In this document: positions 51,480 to 64,000 of the stretch, piece by piece | Numbering within the stretch: the stretch's first letter is position 1 | Layout: each line of letters opens with the position of its first letter | DNA from: Fragum whitleyi | Lineage: Eukaryota > Mollusca > Bivalvia > Cardiida > Cardiidae | Assembly: GCA_948146395.1 (NCBI GenBank) | Contig: OX411552.1 | Coordinates: 57,533,542-57,597,541, forward strand | Length of the DNA stretch: 64,000 bases | Direction: 5' to 3' | Position numbers and translations under genes: made by a program | Notes under the pieces: model-generated | What the model was told of the DNA's origin: nothing | Seen by the model: the letters and a program-made list of their open reading frames with translations, nothing else | Databases searched by the model: none

Positions 51480-51887
51480 TAAGAAAACGTGAACAGGGTA
51501 AATAGCGAAACGTGATACTTTAAGAAAATATTTGAATATATATAAATTGTCTCTCGGATGTTTTTTAACATATTTTGTAAGCCTTAAAACGCAATTTACA
51601 TTTGCATGCATATCTTACATAAAGTAACTATAGAAATCAAAAATATTTCATTAATTAAAACCTGACCTTTTCTTTTTTTAATTTTAAATAGTTTAGAAGG
51701 GCTTTCTATGTCCTGCTTTGAAAACGTCGACGAACCGATGAAGAAACCGTTCGTTTTCATAAATGCAAAGGGTTTTTTTGTATTCTTTAAAAGGCCTTCC
51801 ACGCAAGGCAGCTCATGTGACGATATGAATATTTCCAGGGCGCATTGGGAACGCCGTTGTATCGTCTTAATCGCAACAAGAGAGCGG

Positions 51888-52326
51888 TTAGTTAAAAACA
51901 TCGTGAAATTGACACCCATTTCGATCAAAACCATTCAAAATCACGTACTCAATGCTCCATTCATTCATTCATTCATTCTAAACACCCACCCAAACCATTC
52001 AAAAACACTCAAAACCATTGAAAAATATAGAATCAACAATGTCATTCAAAATAAATTTGGATAGAGAAAATCGTGTTTTCGTTGACATAATTCAATTTGA
52101 AAGCGTCTAATGGAGAAAAAGAGAGCTATCTATAGAACTTGCATGCATAGTTTATTAAAGGGAGGTAATCAATATCGCTAATTTTGCTCATCTTGAACAA
52201 AATTTGCGATGTTGGATTACCTCCCATTAAATTCACTCAAAACTGAATCCACGCACTCATTCAATTTCATTACTAAGTAATTCCAAAACCATTCACCTTG
52301 TCAATTTCACGATGTTGTTAACTGTA
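51888..52326. repeat. Family A MITE
   Basis: tagttaaaaacatcgtgaaa, ttcattcattcattctaaac, hairpin gctaattttgctcatcttga acaaaatttgcgat, end caatttcacgatgttgttaa ctgta. Well preserved. Confidence 0.85.
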
Positions 52327-52329
52327 AAT

Positions 52330-53460
52330 CGCAAAGGGAACGTCTTGCAATCGCATAGATGGCCGAAGATCAACACAGAGCGCGACCCAGAGGTGCATAG
52401 TCAAAGCATACACATAACAATTGCAGTGGAATCGCGTCACGACATGATCGCCGCAAGAGTGTCGTAAGGTCAATCGACGCTTTGGTTTCGCTTACAACGT
52501 TGGCGAATAATATTTGCCCTCGGTTATGGATTCGAAAACGTTTGTAAACTTTTGAAAATTTACCCTCCTTAAATGTATACTCACTCACTCGAACGAAGGA
52601 CTTACTTCAATGACAACAGTTAAAGACTCAAATTCTTATAGAATGCAATATAAATTGTAATAATACTTCATTTTATACGCCGTCAAAGAGCAATAAGTAA
52701 AGCATCAAGGTCCAAATATCGCATTTTTTTCTGACTCAAGTCTCTAACTGTAAGATGGATAGTCGTGAAATCTAAGAAGGGTTGCATCTAGGGGTTGGGA
52801 AAGAATGGAATTGTAACAGTACTCAGTGAAAAATAACACGAAGTCAATGTAATATGATCTTTCTGGCGCGATATGAATGACAAATTATTTCAATGCTGCC
52901 TGAAACCCCGTTCAATTTTACAAACAAATAAACAAACAAACAAATATCACTAAATACACACTTAAGTCAGAATTATGTAACATGTAAGTTGTACTTGGCC
53001 TAATTCTGCACATCTCTCTTAAAGACGAAAAAAAGCTATTTCATCCTTTTTCTACCCGAATCATTAAGCCTTCTCTATGAATAATTGATTGACTAGCAAT
53101 TAATTACCCTAGCTTTTCCTGCATTTTTTGAGACACTTTAAATAGGTCTATATGGTGTATGCTCAATGGATGCGATCGCGCAATATCCGTGTGACCACAA
53201 TGTTGTGGGGTTTTTTTTGTGTGTTTTTTTTTTTTTTTCAAATTTTCCATATCTTTTTGTTAAACAAATTTTTAAGGTCTATGGCAACTGTAAAAACATG
53301 CGATGTTAGCATGGAAACTGCAGGCCGAAAGCGACAAGTTTTCACAGGAATGACAATGATGAAAGAGAAAAAATCTTTGCAAATCAACACTTCAATTCAA
53401 ACTAATCGACCGAACGATCAATTATCAAGTTCACAAAGTTATAGGATATTAGATAACAGA
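52330..53460. other. Stretch without recognised features
   Basis: Short ORFs on both strands, none with a known domain; a cysteine-rich minus-strand reading near 52380-52470 lacks proper splice sites. AAAC microsatellite at 52923-52942, poly-T at 53224-53239. Confidence 0.4.
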
Positions 53461-53462
53461 TG

Positions 53463-53660
53463 TCTATGGGCCAACTTATTTCTAACCCGCTTTCGGGTCG
53501 GGCGTAGCCTGGTATCACAGTCGATTATCAGAATAGCCTATTCTAGGCTATTCTGATAGTCGATATGTGGACCAGTCTAGAGCTGGTACCCCGCTTTCTG
53601 GGAAATATTCTGAGATTGCGGGCAACAGTACCAGCCCAGGGTCAGATATAAGTTTGCCCT
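53463..53660. repeat. Palindromic element G, copy 1
   Basis: atgggccaacttatttctaa, tcgggtcgggcgtagcctgg, palindrome tatcagaatagcctattcta ggctattctgata, ggaccagtctagagctggta, end cagcccagggtcagatataa gtttgccc. About 195 bp, matches 54160-54352. Confidence 0.8.
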
Positions 53661-53717
53661 GAAGAAGTCGACCCACAATTTACATAAGGTATTGCTGTGA
53701 TACATCGCTATGGGATA

Positions 53718-54110
53718 AAGTTAGCAAAGTCATTAAACTGACACTCGGTGCATTCTAAACCATTACAAATCGCTCACTTTAAATACGCTCAATTTATTCA
53801 CTCCGAACCCTAAATCCATTCAAAAACGCCCCGAAATAACTTTCATAGTATTCTCTGACTTGCTTGAATTTGGAAGCGTCAGATTCGTTCAAAAAGACAG
53901 AAATCTTTTTTATACAACTTCTATGAATATTTTATGAAAGGGGTAATAAATATCGCTTATTTCGTTCAACATGAACGAAATTAGCTATACTGTATTACCC
54001 CCCCCCCTTTGGTTTTATTTAATACTCGTTCATTCCTATCTTTCAATTTCAATTCAAATCCATTCCCAAAATCACACACCTGACCAATTTCACAATGTTC
54101 CAAACTATAT
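53718..54110. repeat. Decayed family A MITE between the two G elements
   Basis: tagcaaagtcattaaactga, hairpin gcttatttcgttcaacatga acgaaattagctat, end ttcacaatgttccaaactat a. Drifted but complete. Confidence 0.7.
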
Positions 54111-54159
54111 CAAGTAATGACACCCAATTTGTTTTCAAAAAAGGTGCTATAGATAAAGG

Positions 54160-54352
54160 ACCAACTTATTTCTGGCCCTCTTTTGGGTCGGGTGTAGACT
54201 GGTCTCACTGTCGAATATCTGAATAGCCTATTCTAGGCTATTCTGATAGTCGATATGTGGACCAGTCTAGAGCTGGTAGCCCGCTTTCAGAGAGATACTC
54301 TGGTGTTGCGAGCAACAGTACCCGCCCAGGGTCAGAAATAAGTTGGCCCAAA
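54160..54352. repeat. Palindromic element G, copy 2
   Basis: Same build as 53463-53660, with the same central palindrome; terminal inverted text gaccaacttatttctggccc / cagggtcagaaataagttgg. Confidence 0.8.
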
Positions 54353-57049
54353 GATTCTCCCCGCCAAATGTAAAACATAAGAGGAAATCGATTGCTAATC
54401 GATACCAGTGAATTCTAAAGAGAGAAAAGGTATCTGGAATTGTAAAAAAAAACTTTGATTTGCTTTTTAGTATTTTTATCGACTTTAATAAGGCAGCGCG
54501 AACCATTTGTCATGTTATCTAAGGCAGAGACATTGAAAAAAAATGAGAGGAGGAAAGCATGCCTGTACAAATTGCCAATAAAGAGAGACATGATTGGAAA
54601 TCGATACCGGCTCCTTCAAAGATCAAGGTCATCATGTCACACGATATTGACCTCGTTGTGCCATCTTAAAAGTTATATAAGGTATATTTAAACCTTAATC
54701 GGAAAATAACGAAACACCTGTAACACCACAGAATATTTTCATCACCGGCTATTTTGTGCAGAACGGGCAACCGATTAAAAACGTTCGTGAACGTTTTGGG
54801 TCCCTACACGTAAGGAAGTACCTTAATTTTGTTCCTCAACGCTAGGCGACGAAGAAAAGAATACATAACAGATATATTAGACCGGGAACTAATTGATGAA
54901 ACTCAAAACTAAGTATATTTATTAAACAATCTAGTCCTTAAAAATGACATTGAAATGCATGTCAAAATACAAAAAAAAAAATCACGGCGTTTTTTTGTTG
55001 GTTTTTTTTTCTTTGTGTGATGGGCATCTTCCTGGTTTTGCATAGAGACCATTACAAAAAGGTACAGCTAAGAACATCGTGAAATTGACTTTCTATCCGA
55101 TAAAAAAACCCATTCTAAATCGCTCAATCAGCGCTCCAATCATTCATTCTTAACAATCACTCAAACCATTCAAAAACGCTCCAAAATCACCAAAATAGAT
55201 CAAATCAACAGCCACATTAAAAAAAATCGCCAGGAAAAAGCACGGTTTCTCTTTAATTGAATTTTCTAATCGTCTGATTGGTTCGCGAAGACATAGAAAG
55301 CTATAGAAAGACACTGTGTGCAAAGGGGGTGTTCCAAATATATAGTAAAATGTGCCCACGCTTAGATTTTTATGATATTGTGGGTAATTGTAGTACTGGG
55401 TATACTGATTAAGGAAATGACTTTTTTTTCCAAAATGAGTAAAGAGGGTCGACCATAAAGTACCCGAAAGCACATCTTATCAAATGCAAAGGGGTGTAAG
55501 GAAAAAAATCACATTGCAAGGAAATTTTGGAATCTGTAAAAAGAATTTGTTACTGATTTAAAAGACAATTGGTACCTTTATGTTTTTATATAGGTTGGGA
55601 TCTTATGTCTGTTTACTCCTAACAGATTTCCCAAAAAGTTCTTGAAAAATTCATGAAAATTTGAAAAAAATGAAATAATGTTCTGAGGTAAAGGGTTAAA
55701 ATTTTGAAGTTGTAGCTCTAGTCCAGTTATCAAACTCTTTTAAAATTAAGAAACATATGTTCTTAATGTTTACAGAAAGTTTCATTGAAATCGAAAACCG
55801 GTAAGTTAGTCGAAAATCTTTAAGTGTAGAAGATAGTGGGTGGGGTAAGATATAGATTTCACCAATCTGATAATCTTAAAGTGTGAATAACTTTACAACG
55901 GCTATAGACAGGATGTTCATATTTCATACATGGATCCTTTGTGACAAAGCCTATTTACAAAGATTAATCAAAATCATCTGTCAATGTCAAGATTAATTAT
56001 CAAGGTCATTGTTATAAATAAAAAAACAATTTCATTGAGCTTTGGGAACATACTTTGCAAAAGTAATGAATGATGATTTTGATTTTCAATTATAGTATCT
56101 TTTAAACAAATGTATTTCAGTTTGTTCCTAACTTAAAGTCATTTGTGAAGGTCAATGTCAGATTTTCTTTTAAACAAACTCATTTCAGTTGTTTCCTTAC
56201 TCAATTTCATGTTTGATGGTCAATACCACATATGAGGATGGTGTTTAGGATTTGACACTACGTATTTTCTGTCACAATCCTGTAGAAGTTACTTGTTCTA
56301 TGCTTTACAGGTCCGTTTTAGAAATAAAATTCCTCCAAAGAAAACGCGAGACACTTTTAGCAATAAATCAAAATTTAATCGAACTGTAGGTTATGAAATG
56401 AAAAACTTTGGAAGGAAAAACAGTGTGGAAAAAGAAGGAATCTCTTGTTACAAGCATTTTCTTCTTTTTATACAGCGTTTTCCTTTGGGATATGAAAATG
56501 TCGAGTTTTGGGATAGGCAATATATATATTTGAATTTTTAAGTTAACAAATGAAGATGAACAATCACTACGTTCCTGAAGGACCTGCAACATTCCGGCAT
56601 TGCTGATACATGTACTAGTCCTTCCTAAAATATACTTGCCTCCGGCCCAAGGGTTATTGTCTGTGCTGACCCCTAGTCTTAATTCAAATAAGAAATACTA
56701 CTTTAAAGATAATACAATTTGAAAGAATCTTTTTCCTTCATAAATAAATGTTTCTCCTAGGTCTTAAGGTAAGTGTTGTTTGTAAACAAGGGGTAAATAA
56801 TGAAACTAAATCACTCAACTGAGTTTTATTGGTCACTGAAGTGACATTCTGGCAAAGATTCGTAGAAATTAGCCTAGTTGTTGAGATGTAATTCAATGAA
56901 AAGGGTCAGCTTAGAAATTATTGAAATTGGTATATTGGTTAAAAAGATGATGATGTTTTCATCCGCCAAGTCAAACAGATTTTAATGCCAATTTCAAGAA
57001 CAATATTTGCAATGGGTTTCCAAAGGAATATTGTGGAAAAGTTGCATTC

Positions 57050-57330
57050 AAATTAGCTTGATGGTTCAGGAGGAAATGTTGTTCAATGATTTAATAGTGA
57101 AAAAAGCCATGGTCATATTTATGGGCCAATCCGAATTTTGCGAACAATCTTTGAGAAGGGTTATCCAAGAAAAGTTCTAGCAAAGTGTCATTGAAATTGC
57201 CTTGAGGGTTAAGGAGGAGAAGAAGTTTTGAAAAATTTGGAAGACGGAAACCACATGATGCATGACCTGCGACGGACTAGGGATCCTAAAAGCTCCCTTC
57301 GGGAATGTTGTGCTCTGGTGAGCTAGAAAT
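57050..57330. mobile_element. Decayed pearl-type element (3' part)
   Basis: Core-like text ggttcaggaggaaatgttgt and atgggccaatccgaattttg, then agctcccttcgggaatgttg, ending gtgctctggtgagCTAG. Microsatellite lost; start unclear. Confidence 0.55.
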
Positions 57331-57992
57331 CAAGAAACGATACAGTTCCCTTTTACGTTAAATTATATCTTAATATTACATTTATAATTAAACTAAAAAG
57401 TTTAAGAGATATTGTGTAGCCAATTTAGTGAAAGTATGACTTTAACCTTTGAACTCGAGTTGCGACAAACGACATATTTTCTGTTTCTTTCTGATCTAGA
57501 ACTGTGTTTATTTAATCAAAATCATCCAAATAGTTTATGGTAATTCTTTTAGACATTTGGGACAGAATTAGGACATTAAACCTAAAAGAAACAAAAGATG
57601 TTTTAAAAACATTTATGCCCCCATTTGAGCAAGCCAATGACCTATTCCTTGTCATTTAACACGGGCAATATCTCAAAAAATATGATGAGTAGAGTTACGG
57701 TTCTTTTGAACTATACTTCTCTTCAATAGATGAACAGACCGACAAAGAATGGTGCAAAACAACAGCAAAATCTCAAATATGTCTCCTAGAGGATATTACC
57801 GGCCGCTTTTCCGTTGCCATTCAAATTAAAAAAAAACCCATAATTTATTGTTATAATAATTTGTTTATATACTTTTTTTTTCATAACTGTCCGCGATACT
57901 TATACTTGGCCAGGTCGATGATATCATAAGGTTATGCATAAACATATTATGGAAATCTTTCATAAACCCTAAAAGGAGTATTGCATCTTAAA

Positions 57993-58621
57993 ACCAAGAG
58001 GACATACATAAGATCAATACCATGAACTGTTTTCAGCCAAGAGCAAGACAGATATGCCTTTTCGCTCTTTGATTCTATGTAAAAAAGGGATGCACCAAAG
58101 CCCAAATGTGACCCCAGGGTCTTGATATGAACAAACTTTGTCCATTAGATGATGCTACATACCAAATATGAAAGCTGTCTGCCTTCTTGTTTCAGAAGAG
58201 AAGTTTTTTTTTAAGTTTTTCGCTCTTTGATTCTATGTAAAAAGGGTTGCGCCCAAATGGAGCCCAAATATGACCCCAGGGTCTTGATAGGAACAAACTT
58301 GGTAGAGGTCCACTAGATGATGCTATATACCAAATATGAAAGCTGTCCACCTTCTTGTTTCAGAGAATAAGATTTTTGAAGATTTTCATATTTTCACTCG
58401 TTTTGTTAAAGGTAAAGGGAAAGCTAAGGGTGGATTTTATCTATTTGAACAACTTTGGTAAGGCTTGACCAAAGGAACATATCTGCCAAGTTTCATCAAG
58501 ATTGGTCCCTTGGTTTAGGAGGAGAAAGTGTTTAAAGAAATTGTGGACGACGCACAACTGGCGACGGACATTCTACGTTCACATTAGCTTACCTTGAGCA
58601 CTTTGTGCTCAGGTGAGCTAA
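57993..58621. mobile_element. Pearl-type element
   Basis: accaagaggacatacataag start (damaged); two to three units with ccaaatatgaaagctgtctg and gaccccagggtcttgatatg, shared with 26801-27539; end gagcactttgtgctcaggtg agCTAA with 3' hairpin. Confidence 0.8.
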
Positions 58622-58659
58622 AAACAAACATAGATTAAACAAAAATGCTAAGTTTTTGT

Positions 58660-59215
58660 TTTTTATTTTAGTGTAATCTTGTTTGCTGACAATGACCTTG
58701 CACATGTAAGACTATCATCAAGTTACTGGATGTGTTAACCTGAGATCACATATCCGACAAAAAATAAACATTGTATATCTTGAATAGGCTCGCATGTTTG
58801 TTTATTTTTGCTCAGTTTAACCTTTTAAGTGAAATTGCTTTTAAGCATTTTTTTTATTTTCGAGTGTGTAAAAAATTGTCAAACAACTTTTCATTTTATA
58901 TATTCATTATCTTAATCACTTTTATAGGCTTTACAGCACATGAAAACTATGCATATGCAATGCATAAATTGATAAGTATAAAAAAATATAGCATATTTAA
59001 CTACCCCATCAACTTACCTAAACATGGATGACCTTGACCTCAGAGATTTCAGATCTCAAGTGATTTGATTCATTATGATGTCACATATGAGTAGTGTATC
59101 TAGAAAAGGATTGAAGTAATTTGCAAATATCATTTTTTATGATGTGCAGACAGATAGGCACATTTCTAAGAGACAGACAGACAGATAGATAGATAGCCAG
59201 TCACTAGCACACAAT
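58660..59215. repeat. Pearl-like remnant with gacagacagacagata microsatellite
   Basis: tgaccttgcacatgtaagac, tgaccttgacctcagagatt, gatgtgcagacagataggca and agacagacagacagatagat; interrupted at 58780-59020 by text duplicated at 59690-59895. Confidence 0.5.
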
Positions 59216-60745
59216 ATTTTTCCTATTTTTTTCAACTCAGGAAAATAAGAAACAAATTCTGTAATACTTACTGTATGATACTATTGAAATTTTTGCAAGG
59301 ATTAAAGAAAATCAAGTAAATTATATTTTTCATCTTACCCCACCCACTTTTTCAACATTGGGGTAAAGCAAGGGCTGTAATTTGCCCAGTTTAGTGATAC
59401 AAAAAACCCATCTTATGCAGTAGATACCTTGACTAGTAATTATTTGTAAATTTGTATAAAGATAAATGCAAAGACATTTAAATAATGGCTATTTCAGGAC
59501 ATAATACAAGATTTTGGATGAATTTTGAAAATAAAGATGTGTATTTATAAGCATAAAAAATAATGTTACCGGTTTTCAATCTTCTTTAAATTTTTACACA
59601 AGAAAGAAGGATAGTAGAGCTTATTTTTTGAAGAGTAACTAAACTGGACTAGCATCAGAAGGTACTAATCTATGCGCTCAAAATTTATATTCACCTCAAT
59701 TTTTTTTAAAAAAATAAGAAATTTTTATATTCAAGAGTATAAAAATTCGTCAAACAACGTAAAACTTGCCATTTAGATATTCATTATCTTAATAAATACT
59801 ATAAACTTTACAGTACATAAAAAACAATTCAAAAATTGATAAGTATAAAGAAATTATAGCATATTAAATTACCCCACCCACTTACCTCAACATGGATTAA
59901 GACAAGGGGCTGTAATTTGACCTCTTTTTGAGATATTGATAAATGAAAGTTTGTTCTGTGGTACATTTAATGTGTAGAATGTATTTGCAAAGTTTCATGA
60001 AAATCCGTGCGTGGGCACTTTTGGAACACCTCCTTTTATGAAAGGTAATCAGATATCGCTAATTTGTTCAAGATGAACATAATTAGCGATATCTGATTAC
60101 CTTCCTTAAATTTCATTCAAAACTCACTCCTCTCGATCATTCAGTTTCATTCCATAATCATTCAAATACCATTCAGCTTGTCAATTTCACGATGTTTTAA
60201 CTGTATATTCGAGAAAAAGCTATCGATTCGATACCCCTTGACTCGTGAAGATGATCTATTACGGGTCCACTTCATATAAACCACTTCCGTCCACATCAAT
60301 GCAAACTTTAAACGTCAGGGCGCATGAAGATGGACCAACCTATGTTCAAATTTCTTATTTGATCCATTGTTGGTGTCCTATAAAAGATGTCCAACAACTT
60401 TGGCTATGCGACTCCGAAACGTTCTGCAATTGTTAACAGTCTTTTCTTTTGATCGGGTAACCATTACCCGATTGGGAAATTTTTCGGGTCATCTCAACAA
60501 CCTGGTCAATATGACTTGAAAATCATTGGACAACTTTCCAAACGTCTTCGAACGGTGTTTTATACATTCTATCAACCATTTTTAAAACGTTGAATAATGA
60601 AACTTTAAAATATCATTCTGATTGTATAGATAAGCGCTTCTCCTAAACAAAGAAAGTACGTGATCAACAATCAAAATTGGTTAAAAAAAAATCTATTTTT
60701 TGAAAAGTTTGTATTGTTACGAACTATCATCACAACAGATATTGG

Positions 60746-61192
60746 TACAGTTACTTACATCGTGAAATTGGCATTCACCTCAATCAAAACCATTCTCAAT
60801 CACTCACTCAGCGCTCCATCCATTCATTCCAAACACTCACCCAAATCGATCAAAAAAGCTCCAAACACATTGAAAAATATAGAATCAACAACGTCATTCA
60901 AAATAAACTTTGATAGAGAAAAAGCGCGATTTTACTGACATAATTCAAATTGTCAGCGCCTCATAGGTTCTTGAAGAAATAGGAAGCGATATATAGAACT
61001 CGTATGCATATTTTATTAAAGGGAGGTAATCAATATCCCTAAGTTTGTTCATCCTGAACAAAATTTGCGATATAGGATTACCTCCCAATAGATTCACTCA
61101 AATCTCGCTATACACACTCAATCAATTTCATTCCTACATGTAAATCATTCCAAATCATTAACCTTGTCAATTTCACGATGTTGTTGACTGTA
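60746..61192. repeat. Family A MITE
   Basis: tacagttacttacatcgtga, ctcagcgctccatccattca, hairpin cctaagtttgttcatcctga acaaaatttgcgat, end tttcacgatgttgttgactg ta. Well preserved. Confidence 0.85.
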
Positions 61193-61420
61193 TGCCGTCC
61201 GATACTCGACTGATCGTGCGGTTTATTTTTTCACCTCTATAATGGACATTTAAGCTATCCACTTTTCCCGCGGTAAAATATAGATTTGCATAAATAACCT
61301 GATTGAATGTACATGTATTGTATCTGATCACGACATTGACCAGCCGAGCGGTGAGTGAACTTTGGTGGGCAGACGGCCTGTGGGCAATGAAACGACGTAA
61401 CAATTCTATTCCGGGTTTTG

Positions 61421-61682
61421 TAAATGTGACCCGTCGCGTAAAAAGGGGCCATCTGTGAAGTTTCAATAAATATTTGGAAAAGAGATTTGTTCTAAAACAA
61501 GCCAACCAGAGGTCGCATTTCAAAAATTATTTACTGGAGGGTAGATTGGTGATTCTAGTTTCAGAAAAATAAGCAAAGTGCGAAAAGTTTTGACCCTAGT
61601 CAGTCTACGCAGGCCGCGCGGTCTGACAAGGGTCGACACTTTACGCACTAATCAGATGGTCCCTTTTCGCGTGACGGGTCAC
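61421..61682. repeat. Family C MITE, best copy
   Basis: Terminal inverted repeats of about 30 bp: gtgacccgtcgcgtaaaaag gggccatctg and cagatggtcccttttcgcgt gacgggtcac. Inner palindrome gaccctagtcagtctacgca / gcggtctgacaagggtc. 262 bp, no ORF of interest. Confidence 0.85.
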
Positions 61683-61801
61683 ATATACTATGTTTAACTT
61701 TCGATCACGTTCTGGTCATTGTCCATTTATCCAATTAACGACTTGCTTTTTTATCAATAATAAAATTGACTCTACAATTTCATCATCCATGTGCATTGTG
61801 C

Positions 61802-62203
61802 ACAGTTAGAAGCATCGTGAAGATAGCTTTCATCTCGGTTTAAACCATTCTAAATCGCTCACTAAGCGCTCCATTCATTCATTCATTCCAAACAATCGCT
61901 CGAATCATTTACAAACGCTCAAAAATTGTTACAAACAATCGAAATCGATCAACAGTTCATTTAAATTGGTCAAATTATTACACGATTTTAAGCTCGTGTG
62001 GATTTCAAAGCGCCTGATATGTTCGAGAAGATAATCAAATATATGAAAGAATTTAGATTTCTTTTTAAATGGAATGAAATTGGCGAAAATGAATTATCTG
62101 CTTTACATTTCAATAAAAACTGACTCCACACTTCCATTCAATGACATTCCGCAATCATTCCAACATCATTCAAATTGTAAAATTTACCATGCTGTTAACT
62201 GTA
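61802..62203. repeat. Family A MITE
   Basis: cacagttagaagcatcgtga start, ctaagcgctccattcattca, no clear central hairpin, end aaaatttaccatgctgttaa ctgta. Confidence 0.75.
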
Positions 62204-62889
62204 CCTACTTAATTTTTAGGGGTGAATGTCGCAGTGAAAAAGATAATCGACCCTTATATTTGCAATCTTTCAGATCTTAGAAACAATTCAAATAGAAAGC
62301 TGAAATAGAAAGATTCAAGAGTACTTTCTGTGCGTATATAGATCAATACACAAGATATATTTTTAGCCGCGACATAAATGTATATTGGTATCTCGTTGTA
62401 GAAGTTTACTGGCATAAAGTTTACAAATGGTATACAAACACAAGACATTTCTGACATTTAAGAGGTTCTTATGATTAAAAAAAATATGCCAAACACTTTT
62501 ATTATTAAATTGAAAACGGCGCAATCTGGCTTTACTGAGATGGTTGCTTGATGGTCTTCTACATTGATCAAATTGCAATGTTAGGTTATGAAGAGGACCG
62601 GGTGTCTTTCGAGTTCCTACAACTCAGGACTTGTAGATCGAAGGTCGGGGGTTTTCCCGAAAGACCTATTGCATACATCATAGAAAGGAAGTGCAATGGA
62701 TTTTCTCACGTGACGCGATTAAACCAATCAAAATTCTTTATTTTACTGGATTGCAATTATAACAATACAAATGTTTGCCTCATCACGAAGAATAAGATGA
62801 GAACCATTTTGTAACTCCGCGAAATAGATTATTTTATTTCACCCAAAAGAGCATACAGTTGTATATGAACAAACATACATTCAGACGCG

Positions 62890-63130
62890 ATCTTTTACCT
62901 CCCTATTATAAACTATGCATACGGGTGCTATGAATAGCTTAAATTGTAGGAAAAAATGATCAATTTGAATAAATGTTGGTCGTCTTGATCGATTTCAAAT
63001 TGTTTTCAAATTGGAACGGTTTTTTATCGAATTGAGTGAGTGTCTGGAATGAATGAATGGAGCGCTGAGTGAATGATTTAGAATGATTTTGACCGGAATG
63101 GCAATCAATTTCACGATGTTTTTAACTCTG
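62890..63130. repeat. Right half of a family A MITE
   Basis: ttttacctccctattataaa, then gtgagtgtctggaatgaatg aatggagcgctgag and caatttcacgatgtttttaa ct. Left half missing. Confidence 0.65.
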
Positions 63131-63544
63131 ACTGCAGTTCGAATAAAGCTTTAGTAACGGCATTTTGCTCATCATCTGAACAAATGCTTCTTTGATTTTC
63201 AAATTTTCTGACTTGATCACTACTGCAAAATTACCTTATTTCCAGAGGGGTCCGATTGACCCCCCCCCCCATATCCCGTGATTCGTACATGCCATTTTGA
63301 AATTGATTTAGAGCATATGAATTCATAGATCAAGATCTGAAATTTAGTCTACCCTTTAGTTTCATACATTAGCTGAAATTATAGAAGATCAGATAGTGAG
63401 TCCATGGTGAAATCGTTTAGCTGGAGGCTATGAGTTCATTTCAATACTTCATTCATAGTATTGTTCGATAGAATGGATAAAATCTTTAACACGTCAACAA
63501 GTTTTGCCGTCTCTTTAACCACGGTGTAAAGGTGGAAATAGTCT

Positions 63545-63985
63545 TACAGTTAAAACCATCGTGAAATTAACATGCATCTCGATCAAAACATTCCAAATCG
63601 CTAAGTAAGCGATCCATCTATTCATTCCAAACACTCACTCAAACCATTCACAAACGCTAATAAATCATTGAGAAATGTTGAATTGACGACGTCATTCAAA
63701 ATAAAGGAAGCTTGAAAATAAATCGTGATTTCATTGACATAATTGAAATTGAAAGTGTCTGATAGGGTCTTGTAGAAATAGGAAGCTGTTTATAGAACTT
63801 GTATGCATATTTTGGTAAAGGGAGGTAATACATATCGCTGATTTTGTTTATCCTGAACAAAATTAGCGATATTGAATTACTTCCCCTTAATTTAATTCAA
63901 AATTCGCTCCACACACTCATTCAATTTCACTCCAAAATCATTCCAAAAGCATTCATTCTGTCAATTTGTCGGTGTCATTAACTGT
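63545..63985. repeat. Family A MITE
   Basis: tacagttaaaaccatcgtga, ctcgatcaaaacattccaaa, hairpin gctgattttgtttatcctga acaaaattagcgat, end caatttgtcggtgtcattaa ctgta. Complete. Confidence 0.85.
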
Positions 63986-64000
63986 AAGTAAGGCTGAGGA

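Larger units (their letters stand above)
55325..60033. mobile_element. 4.7-kb insertion with inverted ends, no coding capacity
   Basis: Left end GGGGGTGTTCCAAA, then TGTGCCCACGC after a small gap; right end is the inverse GCGTGGGCACTTTTGGAACACC TCC. The interior repeats its own text: cgtcaaacaac...attcattatcttaa blocks at 58780-59020 and 59690-59895, and ccccacccactt...caacat phrases at 59336, 59875 and in inverse near 55840. It contains pearl-type and H-related repeats. No transposase ORF; best seen as a nested, non-autonomous element. Confidence 0.65.
55063..60205. repeat. Family A MITE split by a 4.7-kb insertion
   Basis: Left part 55063-55324 (tacagctaagaacatcgtga, gctcaatcagcgctccaatc, to gacatagaaagctatagaaa), right part 60034-60205 (aaaggtaatcagatatcgct, hairpin partner, end tttcacgatgttttaactgt a). 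The right hairpin arms gctaatttgttcaagatgaa cataattagc are intact. Confidence 0.8.

Noticed and set aside
52370..52588. Cys-rich minus-strand reading as another EGF exon
   Set aside because: Only four of six cysteines fit, no acceptor and donor in phase, and it lies upstream of the signal-peptide exon.

Overview
Nearly everything in this window points to animal nuclear DNA, most likely from a bivalve mollusc (inference). It is AT-rich, has multi-exon genes with GT..AG introns, and is packed with small repeats of kinds familiar in bivalves. These include pearl-type elements (about 155-bp core repeats followed by ACGG-type microsatellite), tRNA-derived SINEs with a molluscan-type 3' tail, palindromic MITEs, and a non-LTR retrotransposon whose ORF2 starts with a 2A-like motif.

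One host gene dominates. It lies on the minus strand, from a signal-peptide exon at 39556-39634 leftwards off the window edge at position 1. I assembled it exon by exon. Reading phases agree at every junction from exon 1 to the exon at 11449-11626, which gives 17 exons and about 1062 residues. It then continues, with one exon still missing, through an uncertain exon at 8625-8688 to exons at 508-639 and 1-47. It encodes a secreted or membrane LRP-like protein: signal peptide, YWTD-type propeller 1, EGF, a long Thr/Ser/Pro stalk with two furin-like sites (RRKR, RFKR), propeller 2, EGF, propeller 3, EGF, and the start of a fourth unit. The C-terminal half is outside the window.

The introns are almost entirely repeats. 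The 639-8625 intron carries the non-LTR element (ORF1 7213-8103, ORF2 1697-5047, same strand as the host gene). The intron after the second EGF exon holds a tandem array of about 87-bp units (17173-19573). Each unit copies the last ~45 bp of that exon together with its 5' splice site, and two pearl elements are inserted in the array. Several transposon ends sit only 4-21 bp from 5' splice sites.

From about 39.7 kb to 64 kb I find no convincing gene. This stretch is an accumulation of one palindromic TACAGT-ended MITE family (family A, about 25 whole or partial copies over the window), pearl elements, an interrupted SINE, and a 4.7-kb insertion with inverted ends that splits a family A copy. 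All family assignments come from reading the sequence alone; no database search was possible.
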